Part shown: positions 7,310 to 16,305 of the stretch, one piece after another
Layout: every line of letters begins with the position of its first letter
Numbering within the stretch: the first letter of the stretch is position 1
Assembly: GCF_900115225.1 (NCBI RefSeq)
Contig: NZ_FOVR01000013.1
Location: 83,686 to 147,685 of the forward strand
Length of the DNA stretch: 64,000 bases
From: Cohaesibacter marisflavi
GTDB lineage: Bacteria; Pseudomonadota; Alphaproteobacteria; Rhizobiales; Cohaesibacteraceae
Direction: 5' to 3'
The notes under the pieces: generated by a model
Told to the model about the DNA's origin: nothing
Database searches by the model: none
Seen by the model: only the letters and a program-made list of their open reading frames with translations
Made by a program: the position numbers and the translations under genes

Positions 7310-9139
7310 ATGATGAATTCGCAATCCAAGTCCGTGATCTGTCGCACAGAGTTGCCGACATCCCTGTCTGTGCTGGTTGAGCGCTTCAAGCAGGCGCCCT
7401 ACAAGGGGGCGGCGATTGACATCTGGGTTTTCGACGGTCCTGAGCGGCGCAAGGCTGCCGAACGCGAGATTGCGCGGAGCGGGGCGGATGTGCATATCTA
7501 TTCTGCCTTCAAACCGTTGCTCCATGCGCTGTTGGAAGAGATCAATCTGACCCATGTCGAGGATATGGTGATCCATTATCCGGTTATTGAAGGCGTATCT
7601 GATATCCGCTTTATGCTTGAGGCTTATCCGGTGCTGGATCTGTTTGATGACGGACAATGCCGCTTCGAGCCCATGCCGCAGCAGGATGAGAAACCCTATT
7701 ACCAGCTTGATATGACCATGTCTTCGAGCCGCAAGGACAGTGTGCGCCTTTTCGCGCCAAACCGGAGCCGGACGGATCATGCTGGCATGGAGATTCTGGC
7801 CAATTGCGGCTGGGTACGGGTCGTTGGAGCTGAAGACGAAGGGCTTGATTGTGACGCACCGTTCGAAACAGATCTGGAACAGGCCTTTGAATGGGTGCTC
7901 AATAGCCTCAAGGCGCAAGAGTGGGGCAACAATAGTCCCTTGTTCGATCGGCTGGAAATGCGTCTGGAAGCGCCATTCTACGAGACCGAATTACCGCACT
8001 CCAAAGAGGTAATCAGTTCGGCAGAGCTGATGCATGAAGAACTCTATTTTGCAGCCCTTGAGACCCTCAAGGTGCAAAATGGGTACAAGGAAGACGACCG
8101 CACCTTCGCGCCGGGTCAGTTGGTCCCTTATCTGGTGCCGCGTGCCGACGAGACTGTTCTGGTTGAACTGGCGCTTGCGTCAGATCCCTATCTGGCGATT
8201 GATTGCGCTAGCGAAACCATGCCGATCCTTCACAGCCGCGTTGAAGGCTGGCGTGTACCAAAAGACGAAGATCCGCTTAAGAGTCTTGAGCATGTAGACC
8301 ACTGGCTTTCGCCCGATACGGTCCGCGCCGGTCTTGAGGCTCTGGGCGGGGAGAAGCTGATCTCCTGCTCCCGTCGAGGCCGACCTGTATGGGGACGCTA
8401 TCTGAAGGGAGAAGGACCAGGTCTGGTGATCAGTTCCGGGCAACATGCCAATGAGACGAGTGGACCAGTCGGCGCCTTGCGTGCGGCTGCGCGCTTGCGC
8501 GATGATGCCCATAACAATTTCGCCATTGCGCCTCTGATCAATCCGGACGGCTTTGCCCTCATGCGGGAATTCTGCAAGGATTTTCCCAATCATATGAATC
8601 ATGCGGCGCGTTTTACTGCTGGCGGGAATGATCTTGAATATGTCGAGCGTGGCTATGAGAATGATATTCTGCACGAAGTCAAAGCGTTGACGGATGCCAA
8701 GCTGCATTTGAATTTGCATGGCTATCCTTCACACGAATTCGCGCGGCCTCTTTCTGGCTATGTGCCACGTGGGCAGGAAATCTGGACATTGCCCAAGGGC
8801 TTTATGCTGATCTTGCGCTATTTGCCCGGCTGGCAGGGGATTGGGGAAGCCATCTTGCAGACCATGATCAGTGTTTTGCAAGAATATGAGCCGATCATCG
8901 CCCTCAATCGCGCTCATCTCGCGCGGTTCAGCCAATATAGTTCTGATGATATGGGCTTTAGCATCACCAAGGATATCGCGCATTTTACGCAGGAATTTCC
9001 CGGTTCCCTGTTTCCGGTGACCATCATCACCGAAGCGCCGGATGAGACCGTCTATGGCGAGGATTTCCATATATTGCATGAAGCACAAATGCGCTGTGTC
9101 ATTGCGGGGGCGCGTGTCTTGCGGGATCTGATCCGTTAG
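7310..9139 (+). CDS. M14-type zinc carboxypeptidase-like protein
   Basis: A 609-residue protein. The C-terminal half carries an M14 metallopeptidase pattern: HANE gives the HxxE zinc ligands (His379, Glu382), NPDG follows, His470 lies in NLHGYPSHE, and TEAPDE supplies the likely catalytic Glu575. The N-terminal 330 residues are not a recognised domain and begin with no signal peptide, so the enzyme is probably cytoplasmic. It could trim C-terminal residues from peptides or act on an amide-linked small molecule. It stands alone between a terminator and the cellobiose phosphorylase gene. Two ATGs (7310, 7313) are possible and the ribosome site is weak. Substrate is not inferable. Confidence 0.72.
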   Translation: MMNSQSKSVICRTELPTSLSVLVERFKQAPYKGAAIDIWVFDGPERRKAAEREIARSGADVHIYSAFKPLLHALLEEINLTHVEDMVIHYPVIEGVSDIRFMLEAYPVLDLFDDGQCRFEPMPQQDEKPYYQLDMTMSSSRKDSVRLFAPNRSRTDHAGMEILANCGWVRVVGAEDEGLDCDAPFETDLEQAFEWVLNSLKAQEWGNNSPLFDRLEMRLEAPFYETELPHSKEVISSAELMHEELYFAALETLKVQNGYKEDDRTFAPGQLVPYLVPRADETVLVELALASDPYLAIDCASETMPILHSRVEGWRVPKDEDPLKSLEHVDHWLSPDTVRAGLEALGGEKLISCSRRGRPVWGRYLKGEGPGLVISSGQHANETSGPVGALRAAARLRDDAHNNFAIAPLINPDGFALMREFCKDFPNHMNHAARFTAGGNDLEYVERGYENDILHEVKALTDAKLHLNLHGYPSHEFARPLSGYVPRGQEIWTLPKGFMLILRYLPGWQGIGEAILQTMISVLQEYEPIIALNRAHLARFSQYSSDDMGFSITKDIAHFTQEFPGSLFPVTIITEAPDETVYGEDFHILHEAQMRCVIAGARVLRDLIR

Positions 9140-9190
9140 TGTGCCCGGTCCGGCATAAAAATTACAAAATGGCTGAATAATCTATCCCCT

Positions 9191-9218
9191 CTTGCGAGCA
9201 CGCTAGCCGTGTCGCAAG
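9191..9218 (+). terminator. Imperfect stem-loop after the peptidase gene
   Basis: CTTGCGA-G-CACG pairs with CGTG-T-CGCAAG around a short loop. No T-run follows, so it may be a Rho-dependent end or an mRNA-stabilising hairpin. Confidence 0.35.
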
Positions 9219-9356
9219 GGAACGGGCTGTGCATCCCTGGAGACGCTCATTGCCGTGGGGCGTCTATGTCTTATCCCACAGCCTTTAAAAGCAAAATCGA
9301 TCTTGAAGTGAAAAATAATTTCTAAAATTACAAATTTAAGAAATAAATATAAAATC

Positions 9357-9368
9357 TGAAACGTTTCA
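9357..9368. promoter_or_regulatory. LacI-type operator upstream of cellobiose phosphorylase
   Basis: TGAAACGTTTCA is a perfect 12-base palindrome with the central CG typical of LacI/GalR family operators. It lies about 138 bases before the ATG at 9506, in an AT-rich promoter-like stretch (9300-9370). Binding would repress or activate the glucoside phosphorylase according to sugar. The only LacI-family gene in the window is at 36963; whether it acts here is unknown. Confidence 0.6.
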
Positions 9369-9505
9369 CTTCCAACTTTCTATCTCATGTGTTAGGCAAT
9401 GGCCAACCGGAGGTTAGGAGCCTTCTGTCTCTTTTGCGGCTTGAAATGCATGGTTGGCGGATACGCGGCTCTTTGTCCCTTACTGACATTTGATAGGTGC
9501 TCACT

Positions 9506-11950
9506 ATGAAATATGGATATTTTGACGATCAGGCGCGTGAATATGTGATTACACGTCCTGATACGCCTGCGCCCTGGATCAACTATATTGGCTGTCAGAG
9601 CTATTTCGGTATTCTCTCCGCCACCGCTGGAGGCTATTCCTATTATCGCGATGCTCGTTTGCGCCGCCTGACGCGTGGGCGCTACAACAATGTGCCGACT
9701 GATTTCGGTGGCCGATATGTCTATGTACGCGACAACGAAACCGGCGACTGCTGGACGCCTTCCTGGATGCCGATGCAAACGGAGCTGGAGGACTATTCCT
9801 GCCGTCATGGCATGGGCTATTCTGTTATCTCTTCCAAAAAGGATGGCATTCGCACCGCAACCCGCTATTTCGTGCCGTTGGATGAAACGCTGGAAATCTG
9901 GCAAGTGACGGTCAGCAACGAGCGCCTTGTGCCTGCGGATGTCTCGCTCTTTTCCTCGGTGGAATTCTGTCTCTGGGATGCACTGGATGATCAGAGCAAT
10001 TTCCAGCGCAACCTCTCCACCGGTCAGGTGGAAGTGGAAGAGGGGGTGATCTATCACAAGACGGAATATCGCGAGCGCCGCAACCATTTCGCCTTCTTTG
10101 CTTGCTCTGAGGAGATTGCCGGTTTCGATACCCAGCGCGAAGACTTTCTTGGTCCATGGCGCGGCTGGGACAAGCCGGTTGCCGTGATGGAAGGCAAATC
10201 ACGGGATTCCATTGCCCATGGCTGGTCCCCGATGGGATCGCATCACGTGAAGCTGCGCCTTGAGCCAGGTGAGACCCGTCAGGTCGTGTTTGTGCTCGGC
10301 TATCATGAGAATGACAAGGATGACAAGTTCGATCCACCAAGCTCGCAGATCCTGAACAAGAAGACGGTTAAACCGATCATCGACAAATATTGCGATCTTG
10401 AGACTGTCGATGGGGCTTTTGATGCGCTAACCAAGCATTGGGATGCGCTGTTGGGTGTCTATCAGGTGTCTTCGCCTGATCAGCACACCAACCGTATGGT
10501 CAATATCTGGAACGCCTATCAATGTATGGCGACCTTCAACATGTCTCGCTCGGCTTCCTCGTTTGAGTCTGGCATCGGGCGCGGGCTTGGCTTCCGCGAT
10601 TCCAATCAGGACTTGCTGGGCTTCGTACATATGGTGCCATCGCGAGCCCGGGAACGGATACTGGATATTGCTGCAACGCAGCTTTCCTCGGGCGGAGCCT
10701 ATCACCAATATCAGCCGCTGACGAAGAAGGGCAACAATGATATCGGGGGCGACTTCAATGACGATCCGCATTGGCTGATCATCGGGGTGGCGGCCTATCT
10801 CAAGGAAACCGGCGACTTTTCCATTCTGGATGAACCGGTGATGTTTGATTGCCAGCCGGGCACGGAAGAGCCGCTCTATGAGCATCTCAAACGCTCGATC
10901 CAATATGCCGAGGATCGGATGGGCCCGCATGGCTTGCCTCTGATCGGGCGCGCCGACTGGAACGATTGCCTCAATCTCAACTGTTTCTCTGATACGCCGG
11001 GAGAAAGCTTCCAGACCACGACCAGCAAGGAAGGCACGGTGGCTGAATCCGTGTTTATCGCCGGATTGATGGTGCTGTCTGCCAAGGAACTGTCCGATAT
11101 CGCCAAGGTCATCGGCAAGGATGGAGACGCGGCCTATTATGCTCGGATTTCTGCGGATATGGGCGCCACGATCAGCGAACATGGCTGGGATGGCGAATGG
11201 TTCCTCAGGGCCTATGATGATTTTGGCAACAAGCTGGGCACGCATGAACAGGCCGAAGGTAAGATCTTCATCGAGCCGCAGGGCTTCTGTGTTCTGGCTG
11301 GTGTCGGTGTGGAAGATGGCAAGGCTCGGCAGGCGTTGGATTCGGTTGCGAAACATCTGGCAACCCCGCATGGCGTCGTGCTGCAGCAGCCTGCCTATTC
11401 GCGCTACTATATCGAATATGGTGAAATCTCCACCTATCCGCCGGGCTACAAGGAAAATGCCGGCATCTTCTGCCACAACAACCCGTGGGTGGCCATTGCC
11501 GAAGCTGTGCTGGGCAATGGGGATGCGGCCTTTGACTATTATAGCCGGATCAGTCCATCTGTGCGGGAAGGTATTTCCGATGTGCATCGGTTGGAGCCCT
11601 ACGTCTATGCGCAGATGATCGCTGGTCGTGATGCGCCGAGCCACGGGGAGGCCAAGAACTCTTGGCTGACTGGTACTGCTGCCTGGAACTATTACACCAT
11701 TACGCAATGGATTTTGGGTATCCGTCCCGATTATGACGGCCTCAAGATCGCTCCGGTCATCCCTGAGCGCTGGGATGATTTCCGCGTGCAGCGCATGTTC
11801 CGTGGTGTCTCCTATGATATTTCCGTGGTGCGCAAAGGGTCGGGCAACGTTGTCTCTCTGAGCGTGGACGGTAAGCCGATTGCCGGTGATATCGTGCCCC
11901 CACCAGCAGATGGTGTGGCCAAAGTGACCGTTGAGGCGATCATCGGATAA
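9506..11950 (+). CDS. GH94 cellobiose phosphorylase
   Basis: An 814-residue cytoplasmic glycoside phosphorylase that would split cellobiose with phosphate into glucose 1-phosphate and glucose. The start MKYGYFDDQAREYVITRPD and WINYIG, GGYSYYRDARLRRLTR, FRDSNQDLLGF and GRADWNDCLN blocks are those of cellobiose phosphorylases; the general acid is expected to be Asp487 in WNDCLN. Length equals the family norm (about 810). The ATG at 9506 is preferred to the GTG at 9497 because the protein then starts as the family does. A LacI-type operator lies upstream and a terminator downstream, so it is a single-gene unit. No sugar transporter is adjacent. A related disaccharide (for example a cellodextrin or laminaribiose) cannot be excluded. 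Confidence 0.85.
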   Translation: MKYGYFDDQAREYVITRPDTPAPWINYIGCQSYFGILSATAGGYSYYRDARLRRLTRGRYNNVPTDFGGRYVYVRDNETGDCWTPSWMPMQTELEDYSCRHGMGYSVISSKKDGIRTATRYFVPLDETLEIWQVTVSNERLVPADVSLFSSVEFCLWDALDDQSNFQRNLSTGQVEVEEGVIYHKTEYRERRNHFAFFACSEEIAGFDTQREDFLGPWRGWDKPVAVMEGKSRDSIAHGWSPMGSHHVKLRLEPGETRQVVFVLGYHENDKDDKFDPPSSQILNKKTVKPIIDKYCDLETVDGAFDALTKHWDALLGVYQVSSPDQHTNRMVNIWNAYQCMATFNMSRSASSFESGIGRGLGFRDSNQDLLGFVHMVPSRARERILDIAATQLSSGGAYHQYQPLTKKGNNDIGGDFNDDPHWLIIGVAAYLKETGDFSILDEPVMFDCQPGTEEPLYEHLKRSIQYAEDRMGPHGLPLIGRADWNDCLNLNCFSDTPGESFQTTTSKEGTVAESVFIAGLMVLSAKELSDIAKVIGKDGDAAYYARISADMGATISEHGWDGEWFLRAYDDFGNKLGTHEQAEGKIFIEPQGFCVLAGVGVEDGKARQALDSVAKHLATPHGVVLQQPAYSRYYIEYGEISTYPPGYKENAGIFCHNNPWVAIAEAVLGNGDAAFDYYSRISPSVREGISDVHRLEPYVYAQMIAGRDAPSHGEAKNSWLTGTAAWNYYTITQWILGIRPDYDGLKIAPVIPERWDDFRVQRMFRGVSYDISVVRKGSGNVVSLSVDGKPIAGDIVPPPADGVAKVTVEAIIG

Positions 11951-11993
11951 AAGGTCTTTCTCGGGAACTGTTTTGCTCCGGTGCTAAAGAGAA

Positions 11994-12031
11994 AAAGCGC
12001 AGTCTGTTGTTGCAGGCTGCGCTTTCTTTTT
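11994..12031 (+). terminator. Rho-independent terminator after cellobiose phosphorylase
   Basis: AAAGCGCAGTCTG pairs with CAGGCTGCGCTTT (one U-G wobble) around a short loop and is followed by CTTTTT. A nearly identical terminator stands at 32057. Confidence 0.85.
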
Positions 12032-12302
12032 ATGCTTTGGGACTGATGGTCCGCGGTGTCTGATAAAGCTCTGGCGGGCTTAGAAGTCGTGGCAGAGTGA
12101 AGCTCGATCGCGTGGAATTGGGTGTCTTTTCATTCCGGGCGGCTTTTGATGAGAGAGTTTCCTGTTCCGGCTTCCGTTTGAATGATCAAGAATTTCAATC
12201 TGTTATCAGGCGTATAGACCAATGTTGTGTGGCCAATTTGGCTGTCTCATCCCAATGGCTGGTACAAAGCTGTTGCACTCTGGAGTATCTTCGTAATAAT
12301 GT

Positions 12303-12324
12303 GAACGAACGGTCGGTTAATTAA
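12303..12324. promoter_or_regulatory. Candidate PaaR operator upstream of paaJ
   Basis: GAACGAACGGTCGGTTAATT contains the 12-mer ACGGTCGGTTAA (12309-12320), which recurs exactly in front of the TetR gene (21097-21108). It is an imperfect palindrome of the type bound by TetR regulators of aromatic and fatty acid catabolism. It lies about 40 bases before the paaJ ATG, a position suited to repression. The rest of 12032-12302 shows no gene. Confidence 0.6.
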
Positions 12325-12362
12325 TGAAGGCCGGTAAGTAGTCTCATTGGGGGGAGTTTTGA

Positions 12363-13568
12363 ATGTCGGAGGCATTCGTTTGCGATGCTGTGCGCACGCC
12401 TATCGGGCGCTATGGGGGCGCCTTGTCTTCCGTGCGGGCCGATGATCTGGCCGCCGTGCCGCTTCGGGCACTGCTGGAACGCAATCCGCAACTTGATTGG
12501 GAGCAGGTGGATGACGTGATCCTTGGCTGTGCCAATCAGGCTGGCGAGGATAATCGCAATGTTGCCCGCATGGCGGTTTTATTGTCCGGACTGCCGGTTG
12601 GAGTGCCGGGAACAACGGTCAATCGGCTCTGTGGGTCGGGTATGGATGCCATCGGGCTGGCTGCTCGCACCATACGCGCCGGAGATGGCGACATGTTGGT
12701 TGCTGGCGGCGTGGAAAGCATGAGCCGGGCGCCTTTTGTGGTGGCCAAGGCTGGCAATGCCTTTTCTCGCAATGCTGAAATGTATGACACGACGATTGGC
12801 TGGCGTTTCAAGAATGCAGTGCTTGATAAGGTGCACGGCACGCACAGCATGCCGGAAACGGCCGATAATGTGGCCGAGGACTATGATATTACGCGCGAAG
12901 ATCAGGACCGCTTTGCCGCTGAAAGTCAGCGTCGCTGGGAAGAAGCCCAGAAGGCGGGGCGCTTTGCCGAGGAAATTGTTCCCGTCACCATTCCCCAACG
13001 CAAGGGAGACCCGCTTGTCGTTGATATTGATGAGCATCCGCGTCCGGGAACAAGCGTTGAAACGCTTGCCAAGCTGCGTGGGGTGAATGGACCTGATCTG
13101 ACGGTGACAGCGGGCAACGCCTCGGGGGTCAATGATGGCGCTGCAGGGCTGATTGTTGCCTCTGAAGCTGCTGCCAAGACCAATGGCTTGACTCCGAAGG
13201 CTCGCATCGTAGCCATGGCAGCTGCCGGAGTGCCACCGCGTGTGATGGGCATCGGACCAGTTCCGGCAACCCGTCGGGTGCTGGAGAGGGCCGGTCTGAC
13301 ATTGGGCCAGATGGATGTTATCGAGCTCAATGAAGCCTTTGCAGCGCAGTCGCTTGCCGTTCTGCGAGACCTCGGGCTACCCGAGGATGCCTCATATATC
13401 AACGCCAATGGCGGCGCGATCGCCATGGGCCATCCGCTGGGGATGTCCGGGGCGCGGCTTGTGCTGCACGCCACCTACCAGCTTCAACGCACCGGTGGGC
13501 GCTATGCGCTCTGCACCATGTGCGTCGGGGTCGGGCAGGGCATCGCTCTCATTCTGGAACGCGTCTGA
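12363..13568 (+). CDS. paaJ: Acetyl-CoA acyltransferase (3-oxoadipyl-CoA / 3-oxo-5,6-dehydrosuberyl-CoA thiolase)
   Basis: A 401-residue thiolase that performs the CoA-dependent cleavages of phenylacetate breakdown, releasing acetyl-CoA and finally succinyl-CoA. Active-site residues are visible: nucleophile Cys90 in NRLCGSG, the histidine in [10 protein letters not shown], and Cys387 in [10 protein letters not shown]. The fold halves and the length match PaaJ/PcaF. It leads the operon, 14 bases before paaA, with a GGGGGGAG ribosome site and the candidate PaaR operator just upstream. Sequence alone cannot separate PaaJ from PcaF; the neighbours decide. Confidence 0.9.
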   Translation: MSEAFVCDAVRTPIGRYGGALSSVRADDLAAVPLRALLERNPQLDWEQVDDVILGCANQAGEDNRNVARMAVLLSGLPVGVPGTTVNRLCGSGMDAIGLAARTIRAGDGDMLVAGGVESMSRAPFVVAKAGNAFSRNAEMYDTTIGWRFKNAVLDKVHGTHSMPETADNVAEDYDITREDQDRFAAESQRRWEEAQKAGRFAEEIVPVTIPQRKGDPLVVDIDEHPRPGTSVETLAKLRGVNGPDLTVTAGNASGVNDGAAGLIVASEAAAKTNGLTPKARIVAMAAAGVPPRVMGIGPVPATRRVLERAGLTLGQMDVIELNEAFAAQSLAVLRDLGLPEDASYINANGGAIAMGHPLGMSGARLVLHATYQLQRTGGRYALCTMCVGVGQGIALILERV

Positions 13569-13582
13569 AGAGGAGGTCGGAC

Positions 13583-14581
13583 ATGTATGCACAGATGGTG
13601 AAGTCGGAAGGAATGAAGTCTCGGGACGAAATGACGCCTGAAGAACAGGCGTTTCAGGATCGGGTCGATCGGGGGGAAAAGATCGAGCCTAAGGAATGGA
13701 TGCCCGAAGGGTATCGCAAAACACTGATCCGGCAGATCGGACAGCATGCCCATTCGGAGATTGTCGGACAGTTGCCCGAAGGCAACTGGATTACACGAGC
13801 GCCAACTCTTGAGCGTAAGGCCATTTTGTTGGCCAAGGTGCAGGATGAAGCCGGACACGGGCTGTATCTTTATTCAGCAGCGGAAACGCTGGGGGTCAGC
13901 CGCGATGAGCTTACAGAGAAGCTCCACTCTGGCGCCATGAAATATAGCTCGATTTTCAATTACCCCACCCTGACATGGGCGGATATGGGAGCTGTGGGCT
14001 GGCTGGTAGATGGCGCTGCCATCATGAATCAGGTGCCTCTGCAGCGCACATCCTATGGCCCTTACAGCCGGGCGATGATCCGGATCTGCAAGGAGGAGAG
14101 TTTCCACCAGCGACAAGGCTACGCCATCATGATGAAGATGGCAGAAGGCACTCCGGCGCAGAAGGAAATGGCGCAGGATGCGCTCAATCGCTTCTGGTAT
14201 CCGTCGTTGATGATGTTTGGTCCGTCCGATGCCGAGTCGGTTCATTCTGCCCAATCCATTGCCTGGAAAATCAAGATCAATACTAACGACGAGCTGCGCC
14301 AGAAATTTGTCGATCAGACGGTGCCTCAGGCTGAATATCTGGGCCTTTCCATTCCCGATGACAATCTCAGATGGAACGAGGAGAAGGGCGGCTACGACTT
14401 CAGCGAGCCGAACTGGTCTGAGTTTTTCGAGGTCATCAAGGGCAACGGGCCGTGCAATCGCGAGAGGATGAATGCGCGGGTCAAGGCCTGGGATGATGGC
14501 GCATGGTTCCGCGAAGGACTGTACGCCCATGCAGAAAAGGCCGCGCATCGTCGGGCTGCGGCAACCACTGCCGCTGAGTGA
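13583..14581 (+). CDS. paaA: 1,2-phenylacetyl-CoA epoxidase, catalytic subunit A
   Basis: A 332-residue di-iron oxygenase subunit that epoxidises the ring of phenylacetyl-CoA with O2. Ferritin-like metal-ligand motifs are visible: HSEIVG, then [10 protein letters not shown] (ExxH), and later [11 protein letters not shown] (second ExxH). [10 protein letters not shown] is a PaaA hallmark. The ATG at 13583 follows an AGGAGG ribosome site; upstream codons of the open frame belong to the paaJ end. Slightly longer than the E. coli protein (309). It works with PaaB, PaaC and the reductase PaaE. Confidence 0.95.
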   Translation: MYAQMVKSEGMKSRDEMTPEEQAFQDRVDRGEKIEPKEWMPEGYRKTLIRQIGQHAHSEIVGQLPEGNWITRAPTLERKAILLAKVQDEAGHGLYLYSAAETLGVSRDELTEKLHSGAMKYSSIFNYPTLTWADMGAVGWLVDGAAIMNQVPLQRTSYGPYSRAMIRICKEESFHQRQGYAIMMKMAEGTPAQKEMAQDALNRFWYPSLMMFGPSDAESVHSAQSIAWKIKINTNDELRQKFVDQTVPQAEYLGLSIPDDNLRWNEEKGGYDFSEPNWSEFFEVIKGNGPCNRERMNARVKAWDDGAWFREGLYAHAEKAAHRRAAATTAAE

Positions 14582-14610
14582 TAGCGGAAATTTTTGGGGG
14601 AGGAATTATA

Positions 14611-14898
14611 ATGTCTAGAAAAGAATGGCCGCTTTGGGAAGTGTTTATCAGAGGGCAGCACGGGCTCAACCATCGCCATGTCGGCAGCCTGCACGCATCT
14701 GACGCCGAGATGGCAATCCATCATGCGCGTGATGTTTATACGCGCCGCAAGGAGGGCGTATCGATCTGGGTGGTGAAATCCAACGACATCACCGCATCTA
14801 GCCCGTCGGAGAAAGGGCCGCTGTTCGATCCGGCCGAGAGCAAGGCTTATCGCCATCCGACCTTCTTTGATATCCCTGATGAAGTGGGGCATATGTGA
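14611..14898 (+). CDS. paaB: 1,2-phenylacetyl-CoA epoxidase, subunit B
   Basis: A 95-residue protein, the usual PaaB length. WPLWEVFIRGQHGLNHRHVG and HASDAEMAIHHARDVYTRR are characteristic. PaaB bridges the PaaA-PaaC heterodimers and is needed for electron transfer in the full complex. It starts at 14611 behind a GGGGGAGGA ribosome site and its TGA overlaps the paaC ATG by one base. Confidence 0.93.
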   Translation: MSRKEWPLWEVFIRGQHGLNHRHVGSLHASDAEMAIHHARDVYTRRKEGVSIWVVKSNDITASSPSEKGPLFDPAESKAYRHPTFFDIPDEVGHM

Positions 14899-15734
14899 TG
14901 AGTGTGGGAGCTATGGAAAAGGCTGCGACCGGGGCTATACTGAACCCGGTCGAGGACCGGTTTGTCAGCGATGATGCGCTGGCACCCGCCTTCTTTGAGT
15001 GGCTGTGTCGCATGGGGGATAGCGCTCTAGTGCTGGGGCACAGGGTGTCTGAATGGTGCGGGCATGCCCCCGCACTTGAAGAAGACATCGCTATGGCCAA
15101 TACGGCGCTGGACCTGATTGGCCACACCCAGATGTGGCTGGGGCTTGCCGGCGAGGTTGAAGACAAGGGACGGGATGCGGATGCGCTGGCCTATCTGCGC
15201 GATGCGCTGCAATTCCGCAATCTATTGCTCTGTGAGCTGCCCAATGGCGACATGGGCGTGACGATCATGCGCCAGTTCCTGTTTGATGCTCGCCACTATG
15301 CCCTGTTGATGCGCCTTACCGGTTCGGTCAGTCCACGGGTTGCCGAGATTGCAGCCAAGGCTGTCAAGGAAGCCAGTTATCATCTGGAGCGCTCCTCGGA
15401 TCTGGTTGTCCGGCTGGGGGATGGCACGGATGAGAGCCAACGCCGTATGCAGGCTGCCCTTGGTCAGCTCTGGCCTTATGTGGACGAGATGTTCGTTGCC
15501 GATGCGGTGGACGAAGCCGTGGCCAAGGCGGGCATAGCCCCAGACCCTTCGGATTTGAAAGCCGAATGGGAGGAAACTGTGCGCTCGGTGTTGGCTGAGG
15601 CCATGCTCGATATGCCGGGGCCAGCAGGCTTTGCCCAAACCGGTGGCGTCATTGGGCGTCATACGGAGCATCTGGGCTATATTCTGGCTGAAATGCAGTT
15701 TTTGCAGCGGGCCTATCCGGGCGCACGTTGGTAG
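14898..15734 (+). CDS. paaC: 1,2-phenylacetyl-CoA epoxidase, structural subunit C
   Basis: A 278-residue ferritin-like subunit that pairs with PaaA but carries no complete di-iron site. LGHRVSEWCGHAP and NTALDLIGHTQMWL, followed by FLFDARHYALL, match PaaC. ATG 14898 sits in a TGATG overlap with paaB; a GTG one codon earlier is less likely. paaD follows after 4 bases. Confidence 0.92.
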   Translation: MSVGAMEKAATGAILNPVEDRFVSDDALAPAFFEWLCRMGDSALVLGHRVSEWCGHAPALEEDIAMANTALDLIGHTQMWLGLAGEVEDKGRDADALAYLRDALQFRNLLLCELPNGDMGVTIMRQFLFDARHYALLMRLTGSVSPRVAEIAAKAVKEASYHLERSSDLVVRLGDGTDESQRRMQAALGQLWPYVDEMFVADAVDEAVAKAGIAPDPSDLKAEWEETVRSVLAEAMLDMPGPAGFAQTGGVIGRHTEHLGYILAEMQFLQRAYPGARW

Positions 15735-15738
15735 AACC

Positions 15739-16284
15739 ATGGTCACTCAGCAGAACCTATCCGCTTCCATAGTGCAGCCTTCTGTCGATATCGTCTGGGG
15801 CTGGCTGGCTGATGTGCCAGATCCGGAAATTCCGGTCGTTTCAGTCATCGAGTTAGGGATTGTGCGAGAGGTCCGCTATGAGGGCGAAACGCTTGTTGTT
15901 GCCGTCACACCGACCTATTCGGGCTGTCCGGCAACGGCTGTGATAGATCTCGCCATCGAAGAAAAGCTGCGTGAAAAGGGCATTGATCAACTGCGTCTTG
16001 AACGGCGTCTGTCACCCCCATGGACCAGCGACTGGATTGCTCGGGATGCGCGCGAGAAGCTGCGCGCCTTCGGGATTGCGCCGCCGATTGATGGCACTGC
16101 AGCCAGTGGTGTCATGGCCGCACGGGCGCGCCGCATGAGCGGCAAGAGCAATCTGGTGGTGGAATGCCCGCGCTGTGCTTCGACCAACACGGAACGTGTC
16201 AGCCAGTTCGGCTCCACCCCTTGCAAAGCCTCGTGGCGCTGTAAGGACTGTCTGGAACCCTTTGACTATTTCAAATGCATCTAA
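15739..16284 (+). CDS. paaD: Phenylacetyl-CoA epoxidase accessory protein PaaD (Fe-S maturation)
   Basis: A 181-residue MIP18/SufT-like protein thought to help assemble the iron-sulfur cluster of the epoxidase reductase. DVPDPEIPVVSVIELGIVR (DUF59 core) and PTYSGCPAT hold the conserved Cys. The C-terminus has a four-Cys zinc-ribbon-like set (CPRCAS ... WRCKDCLEPF). ATG 15739 follows directly on the paaC stop; upstream codons of this frame lie inside paaC. Confidence 0.92.
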   Translation: MVTQQNLSASIVQPSVDIVWGWLADVPDPEIPVVSVIELGIVREVRYEGETLVVAVTPTYSGCPATAVIDLAIEEKLREKGIDQLRLERRLSPPWTSDWIARDAREKLRAFGIAPPIDGTAASGVMAARARRMSGKSNLVVECPRCASTNTERVSQFGSTPCKASWRCKDCLEPFDYFKCI

Positions 16285-16305
16285 GCCTTGGAGGAGAGGC
16301 TTGCC

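Noticed and set aside
10427..11707. A 426-codon minus-strand frame
   Set aside because: It lies wholly inside the GH94 gene on the opposite strand; codon bias of the true gene explains the open frame.
12097..12324. A 75-codon frame upstream of paaJ
   Set aside because: No ribosome site, no family resemblance, and it ends in the operator; taken as intergenic.
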